A stretch of 64,000 nucleotides of DNA from the NCBI RefSeq assembly GCF_015637705.1, contig NZ_JADOBE010000012.1:1-64000 (forward strand). Reading direction: 5' to 3'. The DNA comes from Pseudomonas sp. N040. GTDB taxonomy: Bacteria; Pseudomonadota; Gammaproteobacteria; Pseudomonadales; Pseudomonadaceae. This document shows positions 17,354 to 25,560 of this stretch, piece by piece. Every line of letters starts with the position of its first letter. Positions within the stretch are counted from its first letter, which is position 1. Under the pieces are notes generated by a model. That model worked only from the letters and a program-made list of their open reading frames with translations, did no database searches and was not told the origin of the DNA. The translations under genes and the position numbers were made by a program.

Positions 17354-18271
17354 TCAAGCCGGATCCAGCGCAAACCCCTGCTGCGGAAAGTGCACATGCA
17401 CGGTGCCCACTTCCGCCTGCTGCCTGGCCAGGATCCAGCTGTTGGCGGTGACACCGACCAGGGTGCCGGTGGTGGGTGTCTGGCGATAGTCGACCGGAGT
17501 CACCTGCATCGGCTGGCCGATGCGCTGGTCGCGGCGCTGCGCCGACGGAATGCTGCGCGGGCTGGCCTGCCGGGCCATCTCCAGCGCCTGCTCGGCGCTG
17601 ATCTCGTGGCGCCGGCCATGGCCGAAGGCCTTGATCCGGTCCATCCAGGCAAGGGTTTGCGGGTGCTGCTCGAGCAGCGGCGACTCGGCCAGGTCACGCA
17701 GGAACCACAGGCTGTGGTAGGTGGAAAAGTCGGCATGGGTCGGTTGCGGGCCAAACAGGAAGTCCTGCTCGAGCAGGTTGTCAACGCTGTCCAGATGCGC
17801 TTCGACCCGGCTGCGCGCCGCGCGCCCGCTCAGCGGTTTGAACGCTGCGGTGCGTCCCATGTTCAGGCGGTCCCAGATGAAGCGTGCCATGTCCGGCAGT
17901 GACAGCGACTGGCGGAACTTGCGGCGCATGGTCGGAGTGCCCGCCAGCATGACGCAGGCAAAGAACACTTGCAGGTCCACTTCACCGACATAGGCGCGTT
18001 GCCGGGCCGGGCACTGCTCCAGGGCCAGTTCAGGGCGGCCTGACAGCCGGGCAATCTCGGCGGCAATGGTCCGCGAGTCACAGAAGATATCCGCCCCGAT
18101 CTGCGCCACAGGGATCTTCCGGTAGCCGCCGGCCAGTGGGCTCAGCAACGGTCGCGGCGGCATTTCGCGGGTGATCACCGACTGCCAGTCGAGTTGCGCA
18201 TAGCCGAGCATGGCGCGGATCTTTTCCGAGAACGGGGACATTGCGTAGTGATGTAGGATCAGTGCGGACAT
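17354..18271 (-). CDS. glutathione S-transferase-like protein
   Basis: A 305-residue protein starting MSALILHHYAMSPFSEKIRAMLGYAQLDWQSV, the thioredoxin-like first strand and helix of a GST N-terminal domain with Ser in place of the catalytic Cys of related proteins. DSRTIAAEIARLSG matches the glutathione-binding ES/DS motif, and a helical C-terminal domain follows. About 80 extra residues at the C-terminus form a small domain not found in ordinary GSTs. It is convergent with the binding-protein gene. Substrate unknown. Confidence 0.83.
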   Translation of the reverse strand: MSALILHHYAMSPFSEKIRAMLGYAQLDWQSVITREMPPRPLLSPLAGGYRKIPVAQIGADIFCDSRTIAAEIARLSGRPELALEQCPARQRAYVGEVDLQVFFACVMLAGTPTMRRKFRQSLSLPDMARFIWDRLNMGRTAAFKPLSGRAARSRVEAHLDSVDNLLEQDFLFGPQPTHADFSTYHSLWFLRDLAESPLLEQHPQTLAWMDRIKAFGHGRRHEISAEQALEMARQASPRSIPSAQRRDQRIGQPMQVTPVDYRQTPTTGTLVGVTANSWILARQQAEVGTVHVHFPQQGFALDPA

Positions 18272-18414
18272 GCGTGCTCCAGGTTTTTGCTTTGATAGTC
18301 ATGCGGAAGGCTACGCCCCCCCCCGACGCCCATCCAACAAAAAAGCGCCGCAACACATAATCTGGACATAGCCATTCGGGGGGTACGGTTGCAAGGCGCA
18401 GCCGGATTGCCGGG

Positions 18415-18792
18415 CTATTCGTCGGACTTGCCCTTGAGCAGCGCGGCCAGGTCGGCGAAGGCCTTGTGCGTCGACTTCGGCCCCTGCGGGGTGGCGGTCG
18501 AGCCTTCGGCGAAGTACTGCTGGTCGGTGTAGCGCGAGTGCTCGTTGTCGTGGCAGTACAGGCACAGCAGTTCCCAGTTGGAACCGTCCTGCGGGTTGTT
18601 GTCATGGTTGTGGTCGCGGTGGTGCACGGTCAGTTCGCTCAGGCGCTTGCCGGAGAACTCGCGGCCGCAGCGGCCGCAGACGTGCGGGTACATTTTCAGC
18701 GCCTTGTCGCGGTAGCCGGCCTCGCTGCTGCGTTGCGCCTCGGCGATGAGGCGGTCGGTCTTGAGGGTTGCCGCTGATTTTTCCGTGCTCAT
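18415..18792 (-). CDS. yajD: YajD-family HNH nuclease
   Basis: A 125-residue protein with a zinc-binding HNH fold: CGRCGREF, then LTVHHRDHNHDNNPQDGSNWELLCLYCHDNEH, giving two CxxC pairs and the HH...N...H active site. YajD homologues are widespread and small; their target is not established. The start at 18792 (MSTEKSAATL) was chosen as the common start of the family; the frame is open for eight more residues upstream. Confidence 0.87.
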   Translation of the reverse strand: MSTEKSAATLKTDRLIAEAQRSSEAGYRDKALKMYPHVCGRCGREFSGKRLSELTVHHRDHNHDNNPQDGSNWELLCLYCHDNEHSRYTDQQYFAEGSTATPQGPKSTHKAFADLAALLKGKSDE

Positions 18793-18889
18793 GCTGTCAC
18801 CTGTTGCTTCGTCCAATCACATATTTGAAGCTTAACCCGCCGCGGCGTTGCATGCTGCCTAGCTGCGCGCAAACTGGACAGGAATCCGC

Positions 18890-20029
18890 ATGAAAGTCGT
18901 CATCGCCCCCGATTCGTTCAAGGAAAGCCTTTCCGCGCCCGCGGTGGCCGCCGCCATCGCCCGCGGCTGGGCGCGGGTCTACCCGGACGCCGAACTGCTG
19001 CTGCGGCCGATGGCCGATGGCGGCGAGGGCACCGTGGAAGTGCTGCTCGCCGCGCAGGGTGGCGAGCGCCGCACGTGCCGGGTGTCGGGCCCGCTCGGCG
19101 CAGCGCTGGACGCACATTGGGGGCTGCTGGCCGACGGCAGCGCGGTGATCGAGGTGGCTGCCGCCTGCGGCCTGCATCTGCTCGAACCGGCGCAGCGCGA
19201 TGTGTGCCGGGCCAGCAGCCGCGGCGCCGGTGAACTGCTGCTGGCGGCGCTGGACGCCGGCGCCCGGCGCATTGTCCTCGGCCTGGGTGGCAGTGCCTGC
19301 AACGACGCCGGCGCCGGCCTGCTGCAGGCGCTGGGCGTGCGCCTGCTGGATGCTGCCGGGCAGCCGCTCGGCCCCGGCGGCGCGGCCCTGGCGGGGCTGG
19401 CCAGCATCGACTGCAGCGGGCTGGACAGCCGCCTGCAACAGCTCGAATTGCGGGTGGCGGCCGATGTCGACAACCCGCTGTGCGGGCCGCGCGGGGCATC
19501 CGCGGTGTTCGGCCCGCAGAAGGGCGCCAGCCCCTTCGATGTCGACCTGCTCGACGCCGCCCTGGCGCATTTCGCCGCCTGCGCCAGCCACAGCCTCGGC
19601 CGCGACTGCCAGCACGAGCCGGGCGCCGGGGCGGCCGGCGGCCTGGGCTTCGCCCTCAAGGCGTTCCTTGGCGCGAGCTTCTGCCCCGGCGTCCAGCTGG
19701 TGGCACAGACTGCCGGGCTGGCCGAGGCCCTGGTCGGCGCCGATCTGGTGATCACTGGCGAGGGCCGCCTGGACGGCCAGACCCTGCATGGCAAGACCCC
19801 GGCCGGGGTCGCGCAACTGGCGCGGGCGGCGGGAGTGCCGGTACTGGCGCTGGCCGGCAGCCTCGGCGAGGGCTATCAGGCGTTGTATGCGGTGGGTATC
19901 GACGCGGCCTTCAGCCTGGTGCCGGGGCCGTTCAGCCTGCATCAGGCGATGACCCATGCCGCCGCCGAACTGGAAGCCCGCACCTGCGACCTCGCCCGCC
20001 TCTGGCGCCTGGCTCGGGGCGGGCGCTGA
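18890..20029 (+). CDS. glycerate kinase, GarK type
   Basis: Phosphorylates D-glycerate using ATP, feeding glyoxylate or tartronate-derived carbon to glycolysis. The 379-residue protein has the family start MKVVIAPDSFKESLSAPAVAAAIARGW and the motifs PMADGGEGTVE, LGLGGSACNDAGAGLLQALG and VITGEGRLDGQTLHGKTPAGVA. Length is normal. It stands alone, without tartronate semialdehyde reductase next to it, and is followed by a REP array. Confidence 0.92.
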   Translation: MKVVIAPDSFKESLSAPAVAAAIARGWARVYPDAELLLRPMADGGEGTVEVLLAAQGGERRTCRVSGPLGAALDAHWGLLADGSAVIEVAAACGLHLLEPAQRDVCRASSRGAGELLLAALDAGARRIVLGLGGSACNDAGAGLLQALGVRLLDAAGQPLGPGGAALAGLASIDCSGLDSRLQQLELRVAADVDNPLCGPRGASAVFGPQKGASPFDVDLLDAALAHFAACASHSLGRDCQHEPGAGAAGGLGFALKAFLGASFCPGVQLVAQTAGLAEALVGADLVITGEGRLDGQTLHGKTPAGVAQLARAAGVPVLALAGSLGEGYQALYAVGIDAAFSLVPGPFSLHQAMTHAAAELEARTCDLARLWRLARGGR

Positions 20030-20047
20030 AGCGCAGTCAGCGCCCCC

Positions 20048-20345
20048 TCGCGGCGAGGGCGCCGCTCCTGCAAGAACAACCAAGCGCCTTCCCGCAGCGG
20101 CGCGCTGGCTTGGCCCTTGTTGTAGGAGCGTCGCCCTCGGCGCGAGCTTTTGCTTGTGCCTGGCCGTCCGGAACCGGTCCTGTCGCGGCGAGGGCGCCGC
20201 TCCTGCAAGAGCCATCGAGTGCCGGTCCGCAGCAGCGCTGCGGATATTGCCCAGTCCTGCAGGAGCGTCGCCCCCGGCGCGAGCCTTTGCTTTTGCCCGG
20301 CGGGCCGGAGCCGGCCCTTGTCGCGGCGAGGGCGCCGCTCCCGCA
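20048..20345. repeat. array of five alternating REP sequences
   Basis: Five copies of a 25-28-bp unit alternate in orientation: CGCGGCGAGGGCGCCGCTCCTGCAAG at about 20048, 20181 and 20320, and its mirror TGTAGGAGCGTCGCCCTCGGCGCGAGC at about 20121 and 20257. They fill the gap between the convergent glycerate kinase and hsp20 genes. Spacing is about 60-75 bp. Confidence 0.88.
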
Positions 20346-20393
20346 GAAGACAGTTGCGCCCGCAGAGCCTTGCGGGGCAGGTCTTTGGTGGGG

Positions 20394-20843
20394 TCAGCTG
20401 ATGGTTATCCGCTTGGCCTCGGCAGGTTTCTGCGCGGCCTTGTGGATGGTCAGCTTGAGCACGCCATCTTCGAACTTGGCGTCGACCTTGTCTTCCTGCA
20501 CATCCGGGCCGAGCGAGAAGCGCCGCAGGAACTTGCCGTAGCGCCGTTCCCGGCGGATCAGCTGGCCTTCCTTCTTCTCTTCGGTTTCCGACTTGTTTTC
20601 CGCGCTGATGGTCAGCACACCGTTGTCCAGGGAAACCTTGATGTCTTCCTTCTTCATGCCCGGCAACTCGGCGGTCACCTCGTAGGCAGTCTTGGTGTCG
20701 CGAATGTCGGTCGAGGGCATGTGCAGGTCGTTATCCAGATCGCGCATGCGCACCGGCGAGAAGAAGTTGTCCAGCAGGCTTTCCATGCCGGAAAACGGGT
20801 CGAGTGCGGAGAGGCCGCGAGGGGTATGACGAATAAGGCTCAT
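20394..20843 (-). CDS. small heat-shock protein, Hsp20 family
   Basis: A 149-residue ATP-independent holdase chaperone. The alpha-crystallin domain runs from about residue 42 (DIRDTKTAYEVTAELPGMKKEDIKVSLDNGVLTISAENK) to the conserved AKFEDGVLKLTIHK motif near residue 130, with a short IxI-like tail ending AKRITIS. AAAGGAG lies at good spacing before the ATG. Its upstream region carries both a heat-shock-type promoter and a perfect ANR/FNR box, suggesting control by heat and oxygen limitation. Confidence 0.93.
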   Translation of the reverse strand: MSLIRHTPRGLSALDPFSGMESLLDNFFSPVRMRDLDNDLHMPSTDIRDTKTAYEVTAELPGMKKEDIKVSLDNGVLTISAENKSETEEKKEGQLIRRERRYGKFLRRFSLGPDVQEDKVDAKFEDGVLKLTIHKAAQKPAEAKRITIS

Positions 20844-20942
20844 GATTGATACTCCTTTCCATCGTTAAACAATTTCAAGGCATTGGCTCATCAGCTGCGA
20901 CAGCAAGTAGCTGAATCGCTCATGCCATCCTACACCTGAATA

Positions 20943-20968
20943 CTGGGGCTGGATTGATCTGTATCAAG
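20943..20968 (-). promoter_or_regulatory. sigma-32-like promoter of hsp20
   Basis: On the minus strand CTTGAT (20963-20968) is followed after 14 bases by CCCCAG (20943-20948) and then TATT, close to the heat-shock consensus CTTGAA-N13-17-CCCCAT. Transcription would start near 20935, leaving a leader of about 90 nt before the start codon. Confidence 0.6.
20954..20967. promoter_or_regulatory. perfect ANR/FNR box upstream of hsp20
   Basis: TTGAT-CTGT-ATCAA matches the FNR-family consensus TTGAT-N4-ATCAA without mismatch. Its centre is 31 bases upstream of a TAGGAT hexamer (minus strand, 20927-20932), the right distance for a class II site at about -41.5 with a sigma-70 -10 box. It overlaps the -35 of the heat-shock-type promoter. 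Confidence 0.72.
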
Positions 20969-20996
20969 GCCCTGTCACGAAAAAAATCGGTGTTCC

Positions 20997-21240
20997 TCAG
21001 GGGGCTCCGAGCCGCGCGAGGAAAGCGGCGATTGCCTGGTTCACCACATCCGCATGGGTGATCGGCGCCATGTGCCCAAGCTCGCTGAACGCCAGCACCT
21101 CGAGCCGTGGCAGGCTCGCGCTCAGCAGGCGGGCCACGCCATGGACGCAGGCCGTCGAGCGTTGGCCGAGCCTGCACAGCAGCGGGACATCCAGCCTGGC
21201 AACAGCCGCCAGCCATCCCGCAGCATCCCGCTGCGGCGCG
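20997..21240 (-). pseudogene. alpha/beta-hydrolase C-terminal remnant
   Basis: Reading the minus strand in frame to the TGA at 20997-20999 gives about 80 residues typical of the end of an alpha/beta hydrolase: LDVPLLCRLGQRS, then ASLPRLEVLAFSELGHMAPI, then NQAIAAFLARLGAP. The catalytic His is present in ELGHMAPI. There is no start codon and no nucleophile elbow. The 5' part has been replaced by a REP sequence at 21259-21285, so the gene is dead. Confidence 0.72.
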
Positions 21241-21257
21241 GCGGTTTTTGCGCAACC

Positions 21258-21286
21258 CTGCAGGAGCGTCGCCCCCGGCGTGAGCT
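21258..21286. repeat. REP sequence
   Basis: CCTGCAGGAGCGTCGCCCCCGGCGTGAGC, the same unit as in the 20.05-20.35 kb array, located at the broken 5' end of the hydrolase remnant. Confidence 0.8.
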
Positions 21287-21322
21287 TTGCCCTGTTTATT
21301 TCATTGCACCCCCTGCGCCTGC

Positions 21323-22966
21323 TCAGCGCTGCGCCAGAAACACCGTGGCCTCGATCAGTTCGGGGCGCTGCGTGTCATGGCTGGCGGCCTGCGTCTGCAG
21401 GCGGGTGTAATAGTCCGCGGCCAGCTGCTGATTGCCGGCGGCTGCGGCGGCGCGGGCGGCGCCATACAGGCCGCGGAAGCGGTTCGGGTCACGCTGCAGC
21501 GAGCGCTGGAATTCCACCAGTGCCGGTCCGGGCTGGTTGAGGATGAGGAGCATCTCGCCGAGCAGTTCGCGCGAGGGCACCACGTTGCCCGGCGTCACCG
21601 GATGCTTGTCGCTGGCGTCCTCGGCGTCCGCCGCGGCGCGCATCAGCTGCAGCGCCTCGTCATTGCGCTGCTCGGCCAGGGCGATCCAGGCATTCAGCGT
21701 CATGCTCTGGAACTCGGTCTGGCTCGCCCAGTAGCCGTTCTTCGCCGCCAGCATCGCCGCCTTCAGCACCTGCAGGCGCTCCACATCCCGGCGCGCTGCG
21801 GCGGTGTCGCCGTTGCGCGCCGCACCCAGGCCGCGGGCGAAGACCAGGATGCCCTCGGCCTGCGGGAACTTGTCCCAGCCGAGGGTGGCTGGCGTCAGCT
21901 GCAGTTTCGCGGCTTGCGCCCAGTCGCCGCGCTCCAGCGCATAGCGTGCCGGCATGGCGGCGAAGGCATAGGCCGCGGGGAAATTCTCCACGTTGACCTT
22001 GTGGATCGCCGCGGCTTCGTCCACCAGCTGTTTGGCCGCGGCGTCCTGGGCCTGCTGCAGCTGGGCGAAGACCATGTAGTCCATCGCATGCAGGGCGTCA
22101 TAGGCGCCGATGCCCAGGCTGTCGCCCTGCAGCTCGCCCTTGGCGGCGAGATAGGAGGCGCGGTTGCCTTCCACCATCGCCGGCCACAGGCCGACCCGCG
22201 CGTAGATGTGCGAGGGCATGTGCAGCGCATGCGGCACGCTGGGGGCGATGGCGCCGTAGGCGCGCGCCGACGGCAGGCCCTTCTCGGCCAGCGCGGCGTA
22301 GTCGTAGGTGTGGATCAGGTAGTGCGCCGCGCCCGGATGCTCGGGGTAGCGGGTGAACAGCGGCTCGAGGATGGCCGCCGCCTTGAGCTGGTTGGTGAAG
22401 TTCTTGTCGGTGGGCAGGGCGGTGATGTTCAGCGCCAGCGCATAGAGGATCTGCGCCTCCACGTCATCCGGGTACTTCGCCGCCACGCCGGCCATCGCCT
22501 GTTCGTAGGCGAGGGCGCGCGGGCGGAACTCGGTGGTCTGCCAGTCCTTGAAGAAGGCGCCGAGCGCGGCGATGTAGTCGCGTTCGCGCTGGCTGTTGGC
22601 GCCCACCCGGCTGGCATCTGCCGCGGCCGGCGCGCCAGCCTTGGCCGCCGCCGGGTTGGTCGGCCAGGTAAAGGGGTTGCCCATCGACATGATGGAAATC
22701 CCCCAGTAGGCCATGCCGCATTGCGGATCGAGCTGCAGCACCTTGTTGAACGAGGCCTTGGCCGGTTCAAACCAGAACGAGTGGAACAGCGCCATCGCGT
22801 GGTTGAATTCCTGCTGCGCCGCGGCATTGCAGGACACCGGGAAATTCACCGCACCGAGCTGTTCCGCGGCGGCGCCAGCGGGGGTGGCCGGTTCATCTGC
22901 CGTCGCCAGTGGCGCGGCAAGACAAGCCAGGAACAAGGACGAAAAAATCAGCGTTAGCGTTCGCAT
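21323..22966 (-). CDS. secreted tetratricopeptide-repeat protein
   Basis: A 547-residue protein with the signal peptide MRTLTLIFSSLFLACLAAPLATA. The rest is rich in TPR-like helices: FNHAMALFHSFWFEPAKASFNKVLQLDPQCGMAYWGIS near the N-terminus and LVEFQRSLQRDPNRFRGLYGAARAAAAAGNQQLAADYYTRL near the C-terminus. A HPGAAHYLIHTYDYA...HALHMPSHIYARVGLW block in the middle, with several His residues, is conserved in this family and could bind a metal. Function is unknown. The ATG at 22966 follows GGGAG and starts the signal peptide; the frame is open upstream but low quality. Confidence 0.82.
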   Translation of the reverse strand: MRTLTLIFSSLFLACLAAPLATADEPATPAGAAAEQLGAVNFPVSCNAAAQQEFNHAMALFHSFWFEPAKASFNKVLQLDPQCGMAYWGISIMSMGNPFTWPTNPAAAKAGAPAAADASRVGANSQRERDYIAALGAFFKDWQTTEFRPRALAYEQAMAGVAAKYPDDVEAQILYALALNITALPTDKNFTNQLKAAAILEPLFTRYPEHPGAAHYLIHTYDYAALAEKGLPSARAYGAIAPSVPHALHMPSHIYARVGLWPAMVEGNRASYLAAKGELQGDSLGIGAYDALHAMDYMVFAQLQQAQDAAAKQLVDEAAAIHKVNVENFPAAYAFAAMPARYALERGDWAQAAKLQLTPATLGWDKFPQAEGILVFARGLGAARNGDTAAARRDVERLQVLKAAMLAAKNGYWASQTEFQSMTLNAWIALAEQRNDEALQLMRAAADAEDASDKHPVTPGNVVPSRELLGEMLLILNQPGPALVEFQRSLQRDPNRFRGLYGAARAAAAAGNQQLAADYYTRLQTQAASHDTQRPELIEATVFLAQR

Positions 22967-23311
22967 CTTCAGTCTCCCAACGAATATGAGCTCGCGCATC
23001 ACGGCTCCGTCGAGCCACGGCAAGGGCGTGGCCTGACGGTCGGCTTCGGGGCGGGCGGTCTGGCCCGTCACGACGGCGCCATTCGAGTCGGGGTGGCCTG
23101 GGCGGGGAGGTGTACCGGCAAGCGCTGCGGGTACACGGCCGGGTTTCGGGTCGAAAGCCACGACTGCCTGTGTGGATGCGCACCACAGCGTTTCAGGCAT
23201 GCCTAACTGTAGACGAAACTGGCGGATTCGCTGCCGACTATGACTGCCGGCTGCCTGGTGGGAGCAGGGTACAGCAGATAGCAGGGGATTGATTGACCTA
23301 TGGGAATGGTG
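22967..23311. other. non-coding gap
   Basis: About 345 bases without a credible gene on either strand. It carries the promoter region of the TPR gene and ends at the hairpin repeat that borders the ATPase gene. No other structure was recognised. Confidence 0.5.
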
Positions 23312-23356
23312 ACGGATTTATTTTCTTGCTTTGTACGCACGCAAAAATAAATCCGT
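23312..23356. repeat. hairpin repeat, left copy
   Basis: ACGGATTTATTTT (23312-23324) and AAAATAAATCCGT (23344-23356) are exact mirror arms around a 19-base loop. A near-identical copy in the same orientation lies at 24959-25004 on the other side of the ATPase gene; similarity continues on both sides (GGTGACGG... and CCGTCCCTGTTTTCC). Confidence 0.85.
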
Positions 23357-23390
23357 CCCTGTTTTCCCTATGGAAAAGTGTTGGGCGTCG

Positions 23391-24926
23391 CTAGCCCGGT
23401 TTTCGTGTCTCGGTCAAATTAAGTGCACGCACTAGGCCGTGGTGAACTCGATACTCATTGGCTTCAACGAAGCCTTGCGATGGATAGAAGCATTTGAAAC
23501 GCCATTCGTTTGACGAACCCAATCGGAAGCCGATGACAGAGTTCTCAAAGAGAAACCGCAGGTTTTCCAGCGTATCTGCTGTTGCTTCTTCAATGCTGAG
23601 CTTCTTTAGCTCGATCGAAAGACTCTCAACGGAGAAGTTTGTTGAACCGTGGTTCTGAATCGCGTTGAGCAGGCTCACGATGGAGGGCCTCTGAACCTTC
23701 CATTCTTCGAGGACTTCAAGCTTCAGCCACTCAGAGTACCCGGGTTCGGCGTCGTAGATGGAATCGCATTCGAGCTTGTCAAAAGTCTGTGCTTCATCGG
23801 CGAACGGGTCATTCGCTTTGTCTTTCATGGCGTCGACAGTGCGATTCAACAGCGAGATGAGGTCGCGCGGGCGCATCATCGTTCGAAGCAAAATGTACCG
23901 GGTAGGGCGAGCCCCCTGGCGCATCTCAGTTTTGTCGAAAAGTGCATCTAGCGAAGCTACAAGCGGCTGCCCGTACTTTTCAGCGAAATAGTTAACCCGT
24001 TTCAGCATGAGGCTTGCGATCGAATCCTTCGTCCAGTGAAGTAGTGCCCCGCAATCCTCGCGCAGTTTGTTTGCGTCATTGAGGCTCAGACTGTCAAAGA
24101 TGTCCTCACGGAGAAAGATGATAGGCCGAAGCTTGCCCTTGTACTGAGCGTTGATCGAATCAGACGCGGCAACCAACCCGGCGATAACCTTTCGCGATGC
24201 GTCATAAGAAACTTCGTCCCATGCTTCGTCGACTCGGTCAAAGCAGATGAATGTCGTTGGCCACTGCTCCTTAGTACTACTTAGCGCGTTGTCCAAGTAG
24301 TCGATGAGATTCTCAATATTCTCAGACAAGTGCTGCCTGAGAGACTGGTCTTTCTGGACTTGCTCGAAGCTGACCTCGCCTCCTTCCATGCTAACGGAGT
24401 CGAGGCTACCTTCTTCGAGATCAAGCCCAGCTTTCGGCAGCTTGAAACCGGAGAGGGAAAGCAGTTTGCGTCCTACGATCTGATAGATCGTTGGTACCGG
24501 ACTATCAAAAAGGCGCTCTAAAAGCTTCGTGGCCGTTGCGATCTGCTTGGGCGGCGTATTTCCCGTCCGCGAGAACCAAGCGGCGACAGCCTTTAGCGAT
24601 TCGACTAGAATAACGAAGCGCCAAGACTGCTTGTAGAGCAGCGATTCGGCCTTGTTTTCGTTCGTTAGGAGGGTGTGGATGTTCCAGTTGTAGTCTTCAA
24701 ATGACAATGGAACTAGCAGATCGTTGGCCCCGAGAAAGTCTCTTGGATTTTCTGTTAAGTGTCGAAAGATTGCTGTCTTACCAGCGCCTTTGCGTCCAAG
24801 CACCAAGAACGATGTAGGGCTCTCGCAAACCGCCCTTAGAACGCCGTTGTCAAAAAAGTAATGCGACAGTAGGTCGTCGCGCTCAGCAGATACTTTCCCG
24901 AAGTCAATCCAATCAAGAATGCTCAT
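23391..24926 (-). CDS. P-loop ATPase, Sll1717-like/STAND-type, accessory
   Basis: A 511-residue cytoplasmic ATPase. Walker A is GRKGAGKT at residues 44-51, and Walker B is probably TTFICFDRVDE at 224-234. The N-terminus WIDFGKVSAERDDLLSHYFFDNG precedes the P-loop in the manner of the Sll1717/FunZ-like family. The C-terminal part (about 390-510) may be a winged-helix region. No partner gene is adjacent. Base composition is clearly lower in GC than the neighbours, and two copies of a hairpin repeat bracket the gene, so it is probably acquired. Related lone ATPases are suspected of roles in defence or stress; nothing here proves it. GGGAG lies before the ATG. Confidence 0.78.
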   Translation of the reverse strand: MSILDWIDFGKVSAERDDLLSHYFFDNGVLRAVCESPTSFLVLGRKGAGKTAIFRHLTENPRDFLGANDLLVPLSFEDYNWNIHTLLTNENKAESLLYKQSWRFVILVESLKAVAAWFSRTGNTPPKQIATATKLLERLFDSPVPTIYQIVGRKLLSLSGFKLPKAGLDLEEGSLDSVSMEGGEVSFEQVQKDQSLRQHLSENIENLIDYLDNALSSTKEQWPTTFICFDRVDEAWDEVSYDASRKVIAGLVAASDSINAQYKGKLRPIIFLREDIFDSLSLNDANKLREDCGALLHWTKDSIASLMLKRVNYFAEKYGQPLVASLDALFDKTEMRQGARPTRYILLRTMMRPRDLISLLNRTVDAMKDKANDPFADEAQTFDKLECDSIYDAEPGYSEWLKLEVLEEWKVQRPSIVSLLNAIQNHGSTNFSVESLSIELKKLSIEEATADTLENLRFLFENSVIGFRLGSSNEWRFKCFYPSQGFVEANEYRVHHGLVRALNLTETRKPG

Positions 24927-24958
24927 CTTTCTCCCTTTAATGCTTTAAGAAAAAGGTA

Positions 24959-25004
24959 ACGGATTTATTTTTCTTGCTTGATGCGCACGCAAAAATAAAT
25001 CCGG
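24959..25004. repeat. hairpin repeat, right copy
   Basis: ACGGATTTATTTTT (24959-24972) and AAAAATAAATCCGG (24991-25004) pair at 13 of 14 positions. This is the same element, in the same orientation, as that at 23312-23356. The loops are also alike (CTTGCTT-GATGCGCACGC against CTTGCTT-TGTACGCACGC). Confidence 0.85.
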
Positions 25005-25072
25005 CCCCATTTTTCCGCCATTTTTCCGTCCCGTATCAGGATTGTATCCACCACGAGCGAACCACACCGATT

Positions 25073-25315
25073 CCCCCGCGACATTAGCCCATACCCCCGT
25101 CCCGAGCCACCTACTTCCCCAGCACCTTGAGCAGAAAGCTGTACTCCAGCGCTAGATCGCGCAGTGCCTGATAACGCCCGCTCATGCCGCCGTGACCGGC
25201 TTCGAGATCAGTTTTCAGCAGCAGCAGGTTGTCGTCGGTCTTGTGGGTGCGCAGCTTGGCCACCCATTTGGCGACTTCCCAGTACTGCACGCGGCTGTCG
25301 TTGTAGCCGGCGACC
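25073..25315. repeat. direct repeat of the ptrB 3' region, distal copy
   Basis: Bases 25111-25313 match 26507-26712 at all but about five positions, and a shorter shared block (CCCCGCGACATTAGCCC) lies before each. The two copies flank the symporter gene. Confidence 0.85.
25111..25315 (-). pseudogene. oligopeptidase B C-terminal fragment
   Basis: Encodes the last 67 residues of PtrB (from [13 protein letters not shown] through [16 protein letters not shown] to LLKVLGK and a TAG stop) with three or four substitutions relative to the full gene at 26480-28549. Upstream the frame runs into unrelated sequence at 25314. It retains the catalytic Asp and His regions but no nucleophile, so it is non-functional. 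It ends VLGK-stop, the usual end of the family, whereas the complete gene reads through this point. Confidence 0.85.
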
Positions 25316-25418
25316 CCTTTAGTTCGAACGTCCATCGGTGGTGAAGGCTTGCTCGGCCTCGATATTCCAAGCCTGCGCCGGATCGGTCTGCACGCGGCGC
25401 TCGACTTGGGGGTAAACC

Positions 25419-25518
25419 CGTAGAATGGGTTAGCCGCGCAGCGGGGTAACCCATCGATTAAGATCAAACCGTGCCTGCTGTCTCGATGGGTATCGCTGCG
25501 CTCAACCCAGCCTGCGGC
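25419..25518. repeat. GTAGGRTGGGTT-type palindromic repeats
   Basis: GTAGAATGGGTTAGCCGCGCAGCGGGGTAACCCATC (from about 25419) and CGATGGGTATCGCTGCGCTCAACCC (from about 25483) belong to the same repeat group as the arrays at 29.2 and 31.8 kb. They occupy the leader of the symporter gene. Confidence 0.7.
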
Positions 25519-25560
25519 CTGAAATCATGCACCCGTGCGCGGTGTCTCCTGTCCCGAGGA

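Noticed and set aside
20048..20345. CRISPR array from regularly spaced repeats
   Set aside because: The units alternate in orientation, differ in sequence, and the spacers are uneven; they are REP elements and no cas genes are present.
20844..20935. ROSE-type RNA thermometer in the hsp20 leader
   Set aside because: A TTGCT motif exists in the leader but far from the ribosome binding site, and I could not find a convincing pairing with AAGGAG without folding software.
25314..25418. Possible 25-residue gene fragment on the minus strand ([17 protein letters not shown])
   Set aside because: The stretch is open and protein-like, but too short to assign to a family, so it is not listed as a pseudogene.
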